45,564 nt of DNA from an uncultured SAR86 cluster bacterium (GCA_902574355.1 CACGNN010000010.1:1-45564), one strand, 5' to 3'; positions 1 through 8,935 are shown, counted from the first letter of the stretch. The notes: generated by a model from the sequence alone, not told the origin. Numbers and translations are program-made.

Positions 1-1
1 T

Positions 2-922
2 GAAAACTCCACTTGGGTTTATGGCATAAGATTTGAAGATACTGAAACTACCTACAAAGGTAAAAACTGGAATGATACTTATCTTGGAGATAATGAATTT
101 GAAAATAACTACACCTTTGCAGCACCCTCTTTAAATATTAAATATGATATCTCAGATGATATGGTTCTTAGATTTGGTGCATTTAGGTCACTTGTAAGAC
201 CTGGGTTTAAAGAATCAAGAGCTGGTGCAATTATCAATGTTGACGATAATGAAATAGAGGGTGGAAATCCTAATTTAGATCCTACCAAAGCCACTAATAT
301 CGATATTTCTTTTGAATACTATATTGATGAGAATACTTTCTTAGGAGCTGGAGTTTTCTACAAAAAAATCGAAGATGCAATCGTAGAAGTTGAATCTCAA
401 GACTTCAGCATGAGAGGATCAATATGGGATAAAGCTGAAACTTATATCAATGCAGATGATAGCAGCATCAATGGTTTAGAGTTTTCCTATCAAACAGCTT
501 TTGATAACGGCTTTATTTTAGTTGCAAATTACACATATGCAGATGGAGAAACTGACTTACCTGCTGATGCTGCTGCAGGACAAAGGACTATCCCTTACTT
601 TAAACAAGTAGAAAATACATGGAACCTTTCTCTAGGCTATGACGATGGTCCATGGGATATTAGATTGGCCGCAACATACAGAGATAATTATCTTGATGAA
701 GTAGGGTCTAAGCCTCTTAATGATCGTTATACAGATGATCATATGCAATTAGATTTAACAGCAAAATATAAAGTTAATGATTCTCTAAGACTAACGTTTG
801 AGGCTATTAATTTGAATGATGAACCTGAGTATTATTACTTTGGTAATCCCTCAAGACTCTCTCAATATGACGAGTATGGAGCTACTTACGGAGTCGGATT
901 TAGGTATATCTTGAATCAATAG
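2..922 (+). CDS. TonB-dependent outer-membrane receptor, 3' part
   Basis: The frame is open from the first bases of the window to TAG at 920-922, so the signal peptide, TonB box and plug lie upstream. The visible 306 codons look like the C-terminal beta-barrel of a large TonB-dependent receptor. They show alternating aromatic and polar strands, the typical phrase GGNPNLDPTKATNIDISFEY (roughly residues 85-104 of the visible part), and a closing strand ending YGVGFRYILNQ. The family imports large substrates such as siderophores, glycans and organic complexes across the outer membrane, powered by TonB-ExbBD. A secreted phytase follows 64 bases later on the same strand, which hints at an organic-phosphate or metal-phytate substrate (inference). 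An ATG at 161 is internal, not the start. Confidence 0.9.
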   Translation, partial: ENSTWVYGIRFEDTETTYKGKNWNDTYLGDNEFENNYTFAAPSLNIKYDISDDMVLRFGAFRSLVRPGFKESRAGAIINVDDNEIEGGNPNLDPTKATNIDISFEYYIDENTFLGAGVFYKKIEDAIVEVESQDFSMRGSIWDKAETYINADDSSINGLEFSYQTAFDNGFILVANYTYADGETDLPADAAAGQRTIPYFKQVENTWNLSLGYDDGPWDIRLAATYRDNYLDEVGSKPLNDRYTDDHMQLDLTAKYKVNDSLRLTFEAINLNDEPEYYYFGNPSRLSQYDEYGATYGVGFRYILNQ

Positions 923-940
923 GTAACTTTCTTTAACATG

Positions 941-963
941 AAACTCCTCTCGCTGGGGAGTTT
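941..963 (+). terminator. Hairpin between TonB receptor and phytase
   Basis: AAACTCC (941-947) pairs with GGAGTTT (957-963). Two more inner pairs give a 9-bp stem with a 5-base loop, followed by the T-rich TCTTTATT. It lies 18 bases after the receptor stop and only 23 bases before the phytase ATG. It could end the receptor transcript fully or partly. The tail is interrupted by C and A, so termination may be incomplete. Confidence 0.6.
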
Positions 964-986
964 CTTTATTACAAAAAAACCTTAAT

Positions 987-2024
987 ATGAAAAATATAGT
1001 TTGTTTCCTTTTCTTCGTATCATTCACTTCGATTGCTGCCATAGAAGATCATAAAATTTATCCTATTTATGAAACTGAAGCAGTAAAAACATCGGGTGAT
1101 GCTGCAGATGACCCGGCATTTTGGTTAAACAAAACAAATCCTGAAAAAAGTATTGTATTTGGAACCGATAAAAAATCAGGTATTTACACTTACGACTTAT
1201 CCGGTAAAACATTGGATTATTTTCCTATGGGAAGGATAAATAATATTGATTTAAGATCTGATTACATAATTCAAGATAGAACAGTCTCGTTATTGGCCGG
1301 TACAAATCGAGATCTTAATAGAGTTGATTTTCTGTTGATTGGATCAGATGGCAGTGTTAATGAGTACTATGATAACTTTTATGAGACTGAACTTACTTCT
1401 GTTTATGGTCTCTGCTTATTTAAAGACCCAGAAGATTCTAAAACTTTTATATTTGTTACTGATGAGATAAGTCTTGCTATATACCAGTATGAGATTCAAT
1501 CCTATGCTCCTATGTCTGCAAAGTTAGTCAGAACAATACCTACTCAATCTGTATCTGAAGGCTGTGTAGTAGATGATGATTTAAAAATACTTTATTTTTC
1601 CCAAGAAGACGAAAAATCCGGAATCTTCAAAACAACAGCTATGCCAGAAGGTGGAAATATTGAAACGATAGATTTAATAAAACCATCTGGCAATATAACT
1701 GGTGATTCCGAAGGTTTAGCTTTAGTTAAATTACCTGATCAAACATTATTAATTTCATCCTCTCAAGATTCCAATGAGTATCTAATTTATACAACTGGTA
1801 CGGAGAATCAGTACCTTGGTAAATTTACTATTGCAACTTCAACTATAGATGGAACCAGCGAAACAGATGGTATAGAAGCATTTTACGGGTCATTAAATCC
1901 TCAATTTCCTTTAGGAATTTTTATAGCTCAAGATGACGTAAACCTTGATCAATATGGAGATCCAATAAATCAAAACTTCAAATTTTCTTCTCTGAAAGAT
2001 GCTATAGATCCTTTTATTAAATAG
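987..2024 (+). CDS. Secreted beta-propeller phytase (3-phytase)
   Basis: The protein has 345 aa. Residues 1-18 form a signal peptide (MKN, then a hydrophobic run ending IAA), so it should be exported. The mature part opens with the beta-propeller phytase signature DAADDPAFW (38-46), followed by FGTDKKSGIYTYDLSGK and a NNIDLR segment. These match the first two blades of the Bacillus PhyC-type calcium-dependent phytases, which remove phosphate from myo-inositol hexakisphosphate. Acidic clusters (DDD, EGCVVDDD, DSEGLAL) are the expected calcium and phosphate ligands. The length suits a single-domain enzyme. It sits directly after a TonB receptor, consistent with outer-membrane uptake coupled to periplasmic dephosphorylation. 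No pho box could be assigned. The family call is strong; the actual substrate is inferred. Confidence 0.88.
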   Translation: MKNIVCFLFFVSFTSIAAIEDHKIYPIYETEAVKTSGDAADDPAFWLNKTNPEKSIVFGTDKKSGIYTYDLSGKTLDYFPMGRINNIDLRSDYIIQDRTVSLLAGTNRDLNRVDFLLIGSDGSVNEYYDNFYETELTSVYGLCLFKDPEDSKTFIFVTDEISLAIYQYEIQSYAPMSAKLVRTIPTQSVSEGCVVDDDLKILYFSQEDEKSGIFKTTAMPEGGNIETIDLIKPSGNITGDSEGLALVKLPDQTLLISSSQDSNEYLIYTTGTENQYLGKFTIATSTIDGTSETDGIEAFYGSLNPQFPLGIFIAQDDVNLDQYGDPINQNFKFSSLKDAIDPFIK

Positions 2025-2070
2025 ATAATTAAAGTATGCCCTGAACTCAATGATAAGGCTAAAATTAGTG

Positions 2071-2076
2071 TAAAAT
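2071..2076 (+). promoter_or_regulatory. -10 element of SRAP gene
   Basis: TAAAAT, preceded by GTG, ends 13 bases before the ATG at 2090. No Shine-Dalgarno lies between (TTGAACAGAACAA), so the mRNA leader would be only about 6 bases or absent. No clear -35 is seen. Confidence 0.4.
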
Positions 2077-2089
2077 TTGAACAGAACAA

Positions 2090-2674
2090 ATGTGCGGAAG
2101 ATTTACACTTAGAAACCTAGATGATCTTAAGGCCAGGTATGGAGAAACAGATTTTAGGCCTAGTTATAATTTTGCACCGGGTCATAAAATATTAACTCTT
2201 ACTGATAAATTCCAAATAATGGAATGGGGCTTCTCGCCTTATTGGGCTGAAAAGCCATTTAATTTGGTAAATGCAAGAATAGAAACTCTATTTGAAAAAC
2301 CATCTTTTACTAATTCTAATAGATGTCTTATTCCAGCAGATGGTTGGTATGAGTGGAAGCAAAAAGATGAAGTCAAAGTGCCTTATTTTCACCACTTAAG
2401 AGGAGATTCGTTTTTCTTTGGTGGTGTTTTTGGTGGATATAGAGGAAAGGTGGGATGCGCTGTAGTCACTACAGATGCAGTTGAGTCTTTAAAAAATATT
2501 CATGAACGAATGCCTTTGATTATTTCTAAGCAACACTTTCAATCATGGCTTAACGGAGATAATGTTGACTGTGCCGATATTTTTTCCTCGAAAGCAATCA
2601 TAAATCATCCTGTTTCAACCCATGTCAATAATCCTTTAAATGATGATCCAAAGTGTGTATTTCCCTCTAGCTAA
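2090..2674 (+). CDS. SOS response-associated peptidase (SRAP/YedK/HMCES family)
   Basis: The protein has 194 aa, slightly shorter than E. coli YedK (222 aa). It begins MCGRFTLRN. After Met removal Cys2 becomes the N-terminal catalytic residue that forms a thiazolidine crosslink with abasic sites in single-stranded DNA. The other family residues are present: Asn61 in NARIET, Glu88 in WYEWK, and His138 in HERMPLII. The role is protection of abasic sites at stalled forks, with self-reversal. The start is fixed by the obligatory MCGRF. No LexA box was recognised upstream, so SOS control is not supported here. It is a single gene, convergent with the TetR gene. Confidence 0.93.
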   Translation: MCGRFTLRNLDDLKARYGETDFRPSYNFAPGHKILTLTDKFQIMEWGFSPYWAEKPFNLVNARIETLFEKPSFTNSNRCLIPADGWYEWKQKDEVKVPYFHHLRGDSFFFGGVFGGYRGKVGCAVVTTDAVESLKNIHERMPLIISKQHFQSWLNGDNVDCADIFSSKAIINHPVSTHVNNPLNDDPKCVFPSS

Positions 2675-2679
2675 CTATG

Positions 2680-2701
2680 TTCATTATATTGTCTTAATGA
2701 A
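2680..2701. terminator. Weak AT-rich hairpin between convergent genes
   Basis: TTCATTA (2680-2686) pairs with TAATGAA (2695-2701) around an 8-base loop, in the 36-base gap between the SRAP and TetR genes. The stem has one G-C pair and no clear T tract, so a bidirectional terminator is only a possibility. Confidence 0.25.
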
Positions 2702-2710
2702 TTTACATAT

Positions 2711-3268
2711 TTAATTAACCAAATAATGAAGACAGGCTTTTTTTGTTTCTGCAATTTGTTGTGGAGAAAGATTTCGGCTTTGCATGAACGCTTCTTCCAA
2801 ACAAGATATTAATATATTTAAACTATATCTGATCTTGAGTTCATTGTAGTTTGACACAGAATTCAACTGTTCAAAGAGTTCATCTTTTATAAGCTTTTTT
2901 GAATGATCAGTAAAAATTAAATTTGATAAAGGGGAGTTATTAGTAAGATATATGGCTGTAACATCTATTAATATTTTTATGAGCTCAGATGTATTTTTAT
3001 AGTTTACTGACTTAAAGTTTTTTTCAATTAAAAGCAATAATTTATTTGTGTGCTTCACTGAAATTGCTTCCAGAAGGGATTCATTGCTAGGAAAGAATTT
3101 GTAGATCGAAGGTCTCTTTAATCCAGATATTTTAGCTATATCTTGAACTGTTAGATCGTAATCATCGCTCATATAGATAAATTCAGCAGTTTTGATAACC
3201 TCATCGAATCTCTTTTGACTGCGCTCTTGTTTTGGCTTAATGAAACTTTGATTTTTGGTAATTGGCAC
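2711..3268 (-). CDS. TetR/AcrR family transcriptional regulator
   Basis: The protein has 185 aa. The N-terminal TetR helix-turn-helix spans about residues 20-62, with LTVQDIAKISGLKRPSIYKFF (40-59) as the turn and recognition helix. The remainder is an alpha-helical ligand-binding and dimerisation domain without recognisable identity. The start is GTG at 3268-3266; the next Met (residue 33) lies inside the DNA-binding domain, so GTG is required. The gene is divergent from an MFS permease with 60 bases between the starts, and that gap holds a 17-bp palindrome. This arrangement is typical of a repressor that controls its neighbour and itself; the inducer is unknown. Confidence 0.88.
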   Translation of the reverse strand: MPITKNQSFIKPKQERSQKRFDEVIKTAEFIYMSDDYDLTVQDIAKISGLKRPSIYKFFPSNESLLEAISVKHTNKLLLLIEKNFKSVNYKNTSELIKILIDVTAIYLTNNSPLSNLIFTDHSKKLIKDELFEQLNSVSNYNELKIRYSLNILISCLEEAFMQSRNLSPQQIAETKKACLHYLVN

Positions 3269-3294
3269 AATTAGTTTTCTTTATGTATACACTG

Positions 3295-3311
3295 AGCTTA
3301 TATATTAAGCT
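3295..3311. promoter_or_regulatory. Palindromic operator candidate for the TetR regulator
   Basis: AGCTTA-TATAT-TAAGCT is a perfect 17-bp inverted repeat (6-bp arms, 5-bp spacer). It lies between a -10-like TATACA for the TetR gene (3289-3284, minus strand) and a -10-like TATATA for the MFS gene (3313-3318). A dimer bound here would block both promoters. The size is on the short side of known TetR operators. Confidence 0.5.
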
Positions 3312-3328
3312 TTATATAAAAAAGATAA

Positions 3329-4462
3329 ATGCAATACAGAACTTATTTTCACCTATTGGCCGGCATGGCTATGTTGGAACTGGGAAATCTTGCTTCTTCT
3401 TTGGCACCATTTAACGTTAGTGCTGTCTCTGTAGGTCTGAATGCTAATTCACAAGAAGCTGGATTGGTTGTTACGCTTGAACTTTTCTTTGCTGCCATTA
3501 GCTCCTTATATTTTGGTAACGCAGCTTATAAGGGCAGGGTACTTGGCTTGATTGGCAGTCTTATCGTTATGGTTTGTTATTACTTATGTTCTGTATCCAG
3601 TGATGTTAATCAAATTACTTTTATAAAAGCTTTTTCGGGAATAGGTTGCGGTATGCTTATAGCTTCAGGTCATTCAATATTGGCCTCATCACAAGATCCC
3701 AATAGATCTTATGCACTGTTTACTCTTTTCGCATCACTTACTGCTGCGTTTCTTATATACATCTCTAGTACATGGATAGAGGACGGAGGACATAGTTATT
3801 ATTTCTTTAATTTTATTTATGTCTACATAGCGTTAACCTTGCTCTTTTTCTTTGCTAAAACATCCAACACAAATGATACTAATTTAGTTAGAGAACCCAT
3901 TGCCCAGAAGTGGCTTTATTTCTTACTTATTACAGCTGTGCTGTTTTATGAGATTCCTTCCAGCGGTATGTGGGCGTTTATGGAAAGATTTGGAGTGGAA
4001 TATATAGATATGGGAGTCTCTGAAGTTGGGAGTGTTATATCTCTAGCCATTATTCTGAGTCTTCTTGGACCTGTATTTATAGGTATATTTGGAAATAAAA
4101 TAAGAAGAAAAGAAACAATTTTATTGTGTCTATTGGTTTCCTCAATTTGCGTTTATGCAATCTTTGGAATCCCTTCTTATGACACTTTTTATTATGGCAA
4201 CATCACTTGGAATATAGTTTTTGTCATCATGGTCATTCTCATCTTGGCGGCTGCAGCTGATATTGATCCTACAGGTAGACTTGGAGCTTGGTTAAATGCT
4301 TGCATTCTACTTAGCGCATCTCTAGCACCCGCAGTTTTTGGTTGGATCATGCTGGAGAATGAAATGACTGTTATATATCCTTACTTAATCTTATTCCTTA
4401 TTGTTGCAATGACCTGTATATTCAGTACAAAAAAAGACCTCGAACCCATTGATAAAGTATAA
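3329..4462 (+). CDS. Major facilitator superfamily permease
   Basis: The protein has 377 aa and is almost entirely hydrophobic, with about 11-12 membrane spans in two halves separated by a polar stretch near residues 178-192. There is no signal peptide. The short basic loop KIRRKE (about 254-259) resembles the cytoplasmic RXXRR-type loops of MFS proteins, but the classic A motif is degenerate. It heads a same-strand run with the aminotransferase 8 bases downstream. Under a TetR operator it is either an efflux pump or the uptake system for the substrate used by the downstream enzymes. The enzyme context favours uptake (inference). Confidence 0.8.
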   Translation: MQYRTYFHLLAGMAMLELGNLASSLAPFNVSAVSVGLNANSQEAGLVVTLELFFAAISSLYFGNAAYKGRVLGLIGSLIVMVCYYLCSVSSDVNQITFIKAFSGIGCGMLIASGHSILASSQDPNRSYALFTLFASLTAAFLIYISSTWIEDGGHSYYFFNFIYVYIALTLLFFFAKTSNTNDTNLVREPIAQKWLYFLLITAVLFYEIPSSGMWAFMERFGVEYIDMGVSEVGSVISLAIILSLLGPVFIGIFGNKIRRKETILLCLLVSSICVYAIFGIPSYDTFYYGNITWNIVFVIMVILILAAAADIDPTGRLGAWLNACILLSASLAPAVFGWIMLENEMTVIYPYLILFLIVAMTCIFSTKKDLEPIDKV

Positions 4463-4463
4463 T
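4458..4463 (+). promoter_or_regulatory. Internal -10 for the aminotransferase gene
   Basis: A perfect TATAAT overlaps the MFS stop codon (TAA 4460-4462) and ends 7 bases before the ATG at 4471. No Shine-Dalgarno is present between them (TGTAGAC). A transcript from here would start at or near the ATG and be leaderless, which would partly uncouple the aminotransferase onward from the MFS gene. Confidence 0.4.
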
Positions 4464-4470
4464 TGTAGAC

Positions 4471-5790
4471 ATGAGATCACAAGAGAATCTAAATTTAGAT
4501 AATTATTGGCTTCCTTTTACGCCCAATAAAAAGTTTAAAGCAAACCCACGTCTTTTAACCTCCGCTAAAGGGATGTATTACAAGAGTGATGATGGCAGAG
4601 AAGTGTTAGATGGCATAGCGGGCTTGTGGTGCACAAATGCTGGCCATTGCCATCCAAAGATAGTCGCAGCTGTACAAAATCAAGCAGCTGAACTGGATTA
4701 CGCGACAGCTTTTAATATGTCTCATCCTAAAGCTTTTGAATTAGCTGAGAAAGTATCATCACTAACTCCCAAAGGGCTCGATAGAATTTTTTATGGTAAT
4801 TCTGGATCTGAAGCGGTTGAAACAGCTATGAAAGTTGCTTTGGCATATCACGCATCAAAAGGCGATGGTCAAAAAACTAAGTTCGTTGGAAGAGAAAAAG
4901 GTTACCACGGAGTAAATTTTGGAGGAGTTTCTGTTGGTGGACTCACTCCAAATAGAAAATCTTTCGGACCTTTATTGCCTGGTATTGATCATATGCCTCA
5001 CACTTGGGATACAGAACATATGGCCTTCTCTAAAGGCCAGCCTGAATGGGGACTTCATTTAGCTGATGAACTTGAAAAAATTCTTATTCTTCAAGATCCT
5101 TCTACAGTAGCTGCGGTAATTATTGAGCCAGTCACAGGATCAGGTGGCGTTATAGTCCCGCCTGTAGGTTATTTAGAACGAATAAGAGAAATATGCACAA
5201 AACACAATGTGCTTTTAATTTTTGATGAAGTGATAACTGGTTTTGGAAGATTAGGATGTTGTTTTGCTGCCAATAGATTCGATGTTAGACCCGATATGAT
5301 AACGATGGCGAAAGGTCTTACTAGCGCAATGATACCAATGAGTGCTGTTGCTTTCGATAATTCCATCTATGATCAACTTATGGAAGGTCCAGAAGCGATG
5401 ATTGAACTATTTCATGGTTACACATATTCAGGTCATCCAGTTGCATGTGCAGCAGGTATAGCTGCTTTGGATGTGTACGAAGAAGAAGGTTTGTTTGATA
5501 GAGCAAAAGAAATGGAACCTCACTTTCAAGAAGCAATTCACTCTCTTAAGGGTTTGAATCAAGTCATTGATATTAGAAATATAGGGTTAATGGGTGCAAT
5601 TCATTTTGGTTCCGATGGACTTCCCGCAACGGAATTTGCAGCAAAAGTTTTTCAGCATTGCTATGACAACAATGTTCTAGTTAGATATTCAGGTGAATTC
5701 TTGGTGTTATCCCCATCACTCATAGTTGAAAAGGAACACTTAGATAGGATTGCCGATGCTCTTAAAACTGCCATAACTTCAGTCAGCTAG
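4471..5790 (+). CDS. Class III omega-aminotransferase (beta-alanine/omega-amino acid:pyruvate type)
   Basis: The protein has 439 aa, full length for fold-type I class III aminotransferases. It shows the family's N-terminal LDNYWLPFTPNKKFKANPR, the phosphate-binding SGSEA (111-115), the DEVITGFGR block with Asp252 for the PLP ring nitrogen, and the Schiff-base Lys281 in TMAKGLTS. The closest resemblance is to omega-amino acid:pyruvate aminotransferases, which move a terminal amino group from beta-alanine, 4-aminobutyrate or other amines to pyruvate. The cytoplasmic, PLP-dependent fold is certain; the exact amine donor is not. The hydrolase follows after 4 bases, so the two are probably translated from one mRNA. 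Confidence 0.9.
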   Translation: MRSQENLNLDNYWLPFTPNKKFKANPRLLTSAKGMYYKSDDGREVLDGIAGLWCTNAGHCHPKIVAAVQNQAAELDYATAFNMSHPKAFELAEKVSSLTPKGLDRIFYGNSGSEAVETAMKVALAYHASKGDGQKTKFVGREKGYHGVNFGGVSVGGLTPNRKSFGPLLPGIDHMPHTWDTEHMAFSKGQPEWGLHLADELEKILILQDPSTVAAVIIEPVTGSGGVIVPPVGYLERIREICTKHNVLLIFDEVITGFGRLGCCFAANRFDVRPDMITMAKGLTSAMIPMSAVAFDNSIYDQLMEGPEAMIELFHGYTYSGHPVACAAGIAALDVYEEEGLFDRAKEMEPHFQEAIHSLKGLNQVIDIRNIGLMGAIHFGSDGLPATEFAAKVFQHCYDNNVLVRYSGEFLVLSPSLIVEKEHLDRIADALKTAITSVS

Positions 5791-5794
5791 ATCC

Positions 5795-6655
5795 ATGTCT
5801 AATTTAGACTGGTTCAATGAATCACTTCTAGTTGAACCTGTTTCTAAATACGTTCAAGTTCAAGATAAGAATATTCATTTCTTGGTATGGGGTGATGAAA
5901 GTAAGCCAGGTCTATTTTTCATCCATGGTTATAGCGCTCATGCCCACTGGTGGGATTTCGTAGCTCCTGCATTTTTGGATAATTTTTGTGCAGTTGCAAT
6001 TGATTTATCAGGATCTGGAGATAGTGACCATCGAGAAATTTATAGCCAAGAAATTTTTGCAGATGAAATAAAAGCTGTATGCGATGATATGAAGTGGAGT
6101 CAGGCAGACTTCATAGCTCATAGCATGGGAGGCTCCATATCTCTTAATGCCACATCTATCTATCCTGAAATATTCAAATCTTTAACGCTATTAGATTCAA
6201 TAGTTGTAGTTCCACCAGATAAAGCTAGAGGATTTTCTTCCAGCAAATCCATGATAAGAGCTGATTTTATTTATGATGATAAAGGGGCTGCGATGGATAG
6301 TTTTAGATTAATCCCACCTCAGCCATGCAGAAATGATTATCTGCTCAATCACATCGCTTCCAATTCCTTCAAGGAAAGAGATGATGGATGGGTTTTAAAA
6401 TCGGACGGAAAAATCATGAAAACCTATAAATCAAAAGATCTTACCGATATTCTTATGGCCATAAAATGCCCAATTAATATTGTTTATGGTTTAATGAGCC
6501 AAATTTTTACACAAGATATTTTGGATTACACCCTTTATGTAGGGAATATTCCAAATGAGAGAGTAATAGGAATTCCAGGGACTATGCACCACCTATTCGT
6601 CGATGATCCACTGAGTGTTATCGATGCTCTAAAAAAAGTGATAGGAGAAGATTGA
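5795..6655 (+). CDS. Alpha/beta-fold hydrolase
   Basis: The protein has 286 aa with no signal peptide. The oxyanion region is FFIHGYSAHAHWWD (41-54). The nucleophile elbow is AHSMGGS with Ser110. A C-terminal catalytic His is likely in GTMHHLF (265/266), with an acid expected just before the IVYG strand region. This is an esterase, lactonase or amidase fold with unknown substrate. The stop codon TGA overlaps the ATG of the AAA ATPase (TGATG at 6653-6657), so translation is coupled. Sitting between an omega-aminotransferase and a MoxR/VWA pair, it may open an ester, lactone or amide in the same pathway (inference). Confidence 0.85.
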   Translation: MSNLDWFNESLLVEPVSKYVQVQDKNIHFLVWGDESKPGLFFIHGYSAHAHWWDFVAPAFLDNFCAVAIDLSGSGDSDHREIYSQEIFADEIKAVCDDMKWSQADFIAHSMGGSISLNATSIYPEIFKSLTLLDSIVVVPPDKARGFSSSKSMIRADFIYDDKGAAMDSFRLIPPQPCRNDYLLNHIASNSFKERDDGWVLKSDGKIMKTYKSKDLTDILMAIKCPINIVYGLMSQIFTQDILDYTLYVGNIPNERVIGIPGTMHHLFVDDPLSVIDALKKVIGED

Positions 6656-7608
6656 TGACAGATGGACCTAAAAAAATCATAAAAGATATCACCAAGGGAT
6701 TTGCGAAGCATGGATACATTTGTAGTGAGCAAATTGCTACTGCTGTATATCTAGCTTCTGAATTAGAAAAACCTATTCTCATCGAAGGGCCTCCAGGAGT
6801 TGGGAAAACTGAACTAGCTAACACTGCCGCTTTGTATTTCAAGAAAGAAATGATCAGATTGCAGTGTTATGAAGGCTTGGATGAATCAAAAGCGCTTTAT
6901 GAGTGGAGATATGGAAAACAGCTTTTGTATACCCAAATTTTAAAAGAACAGATGCAAGAAGTACTGGAAGGAGCTAAAGGCTTAAAAGAATCGCTTGATA
7001 GGTTAATGAAATTTGAGGATATTTTCTTCTCAGAAGATTTTTTGGAAACACGTCCTCTATTAGAAGCTTTAACCTCGGAAAAAGGATCTGTATTACTCAT
7101 AGATGAGGTGGATAAATCCGATGAGGAATTCGAAGCTTTACTCTTAGAGATCCTATCGGAGTTTCAAATTTCTATCCCAGAATTGGGCGTAAGGAAGGCA
7201 GATGTTAAACCGCTTGTGGTTTTAACAAGTAATAATAGTAGAGAAATAGGGGATGCCCTTAAAAGAAGATGTCTTCATTTATATATTCCTTTTCCTGATG
7301 CCAAGCTAGAAAGACAAATCGTTCAAGCAAGAGTTCCTGAAATAACAGAGTCTATGCAGATACAGTTAGTTAACTTTGTACAGGGAATACGAGAATTAGA
7401 CTTAAAGAAATTGCCAGCAATTAGTGAAACAATAGACTGGGCGAAGACAGTTATTCTGCTTAACTCTGAGGAGTTAGATGCCAAATTAGCAGAAGATACA
7501 CTCAATGTGCTTCTCAAACATCAACAAGATATAGAAGTGGTGAAGAAAGAGATTCCTGCTTTGGTGTCATCGGCTACTGAAACATCAGATGGAAAAAGTC
7601 TTAACTGA
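6655..7608 (+). CDS. MoxR-type AAA+ ATPase (CoxD/NorQ-like)
   Basis: I place the start at ATG 6655, overlapping the previous stop; an upstream in-frame TTG at 6652 adds only one residue. The protein has 317 aa. It shows Walker A GPPGVGKT (45-52), Walker B VLLIDE (Asp150, Glu151), sensor 1 TSNN (191-194) and arginine-finger RR (204-205). The order and size match the MoxR/CbbQ/NorQ group, hexameric ATPases that work with a VWA partner to remodel or insert metal into a target enzyme. The partner gene follows with a 20-base overlap. An extra acidic and helical stretch (about 95-130) lies before Walker B. Confidence 0.88.
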   Translation: MTDGPKKIIKDITKGFAKHGYICSEQIATAVYLASELEKPILIEGPPGVGKTELANTAALYFKKEMIRLQCYEGLDESKALYEWRYGKQLLYTQILKEQMQEVLEGAKGLKESLDRLMKFEDIFFSEDFLETRPLLEALTSEKGSVLLIDEVDKSDEEFEALLLEILSEFQISIPELGVRKADVKPLVVLTSNNSREIGDALKRRCLHLYIPFPDAKLERQIVQARVPEITESMQIQLVNFVQGIRELDLKKLPAISETIDWAKTVILLNSEELDAKLAEDTLNVLLKHQQDIEVVKKEIPALVSSATETSDGKSLN

Positions 7609-8920
7609 TTTTGTAAAAGCACTTAGAAACTCTAATGTAAGAGTATCTCCGGCTGAGACCATAGATGCTGTATCAGTAATCGATTCTGTTGGTTACGAAG
7701 ATAAAGAGTTACTGAAAAGAACACTATCAATAGTTCTATCTAAAACACCGGACGAAAAAGATAAGTTCAATGCTTGTTTCGATGATTTCTTTTCCGATGA
7801 AATAAAACAACAAGCTTCTGTTGATATGGATCAATTATCCGATATAAAAGATATAGATTCAGATTTGGCAAAAAAACTCTTAGAGGGATCTCAAGGAGAA
7901 TTGATGTTGTCCATTGCTGATGCTGCTGAGGAAGCAGAAATTAGAGAGATAAGATATTTCACTCAAAGGTCTGTCTTTACCAGACGTATCTTAGAAAAAA
8001 TGGGGGTAGGGAAGCTAGAAGATGAATTGATGCAATTAGGTTCGTCTAGAGAAGATGAATTACCTTCAGATCTTGAGCAAGAACTCAGAAATCAACTTAC
8101 AAATTTACGAGAAAGAGTATCTGATTATGTTCAACAGCAATTTCTTTTACATGGAGATGTATCGGGTGAACAGTTAAGAGAGCAAATATTTAAATCCATG
8201 AATATGGCTCAAATAGATAGATCTTATTTAAATGAAGTTCATTCGTTGGTCAGAAAGATGGCAAAAAAATTAGCTAACCTTCATTCTCGAAGAAAGAAAA
8301 ATTTTAAAAAAGGTAAGTTGGATATCAGAAAGACAATAAGGGATAACTGGGTTAATCAAGGGATTTTGTTCAATCTGAGCTGGGCTTATAAGAAAGTTGA
8401 TAGACCTAAAATATACGTAATTTGCGATGTGAGCGGTTCTGTAGGTGCTTATGCAAGATTCATGTTGATGTTTCTTTTTAGTCTTACAGAAGTTGTGTCA
8501 AAGTTAAGAGGCTTTGTTTTCTCTGCTAATCTTGGAGAAGTTACTAACGACTTTAAAGATGCAAAACTAGATGAGGCTATTGAAAAAGCATTGCAAAAGC
8601 ATGGTGGAGGTTCTACCGATTATGGACAAGCTTTAACTGATTTCGTGAGTTTGTGTCTGGATGAAATTGATAACAAAACTACAGTTGTCATACTTGGTGA
8701 TGCTAGGAATAATTTTGGTCCCGAAAAGGCTCATCTGATGAAAACCATCAAAGAAAGATCAAAACAGGTATTTTGGTTAAATCCAGAAGGTAAATATAGA
8801 TGGGATACTGGAGACTCTGTAATGACAAAATATTCTGCATACTGCACAAAAGTGTTTCAATGCGGGAACATAGACCAACTTGAAAGAGTCGTATCAACCC
8901 TTCTCAAAACTGCTATTTAG
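7589..8920 (+). CDS. VWA domain protein, CoxE/NorD-like partner of the MoxR ATPase
   Basis: The protein has 443 aa. The N-terminal half is alpha-helical, acidic, then basic (RRKKNFKKGK around 234-243). The C-terminal von Willebrand A domain has the MIDAS motif DVSGS (280-284), a Thr343 in GGSTDY, and Asp371 in ILGDARNN. This is the CoxE-like architecture. VWA/MoxR pairs are known to mature CO dehydrogenase, nitric-oxide reductase and Rubisco. No such client enzyme lies in this window, so the client may be a neighbour or encoded elsewhere. The start ATG at 7589 lies inside the ATPase gene (20-base overlap), which implies tight co-expression. Confidence 0.88.
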   Translation: MEKVLTDFVKALRNSNVRVSPAETIDAVSVIDSVGYEDKELLKRTLSIVLSKTPDEKDKFNACFDDFFSDEIKQQASVDMDQLSDIKDIDSDLAKKLLEGSQGELMLSIADAAEEAEIREIRYFTQRSVFTRRILEKMGVGKLEDELMQLGSSREDELPSDLEQELRNQLTNLRERVSDYVQQQFLLHGDVSGEQLREQIFKSMNMAQIDRSYLNEVHSLVRKMAKKLANLHSRRKKNFKKGKLDIRKTIRDNWVNQGILFNLSWAYKKVDRPKIYVICDVSGSVGAYARFMLMFLFSLTEVVSKLRGFVFSANLGEVTNDFKDAKLDEAIEKALQKHGGGSTDYGQALTDFVSLCLDEIDNKTTVVILGDARNNFGPEKAHLMKTIKERSKQVFWLNPEGKYRWDTGDSVMTKYSAYCTKVFQCGNIDQLERVVSTLLKTAI

Positions 8921-8935
8921 TTATATTATTTTTTT

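Noticed and set aside
2077-2095. Possible LexA box before the SRAP gene (TTTGAACAGAACAAATG)
   Set aside because: It does not match CTGT-N8-ACAG spacing or symmetry; SOS control cannot be claimed.
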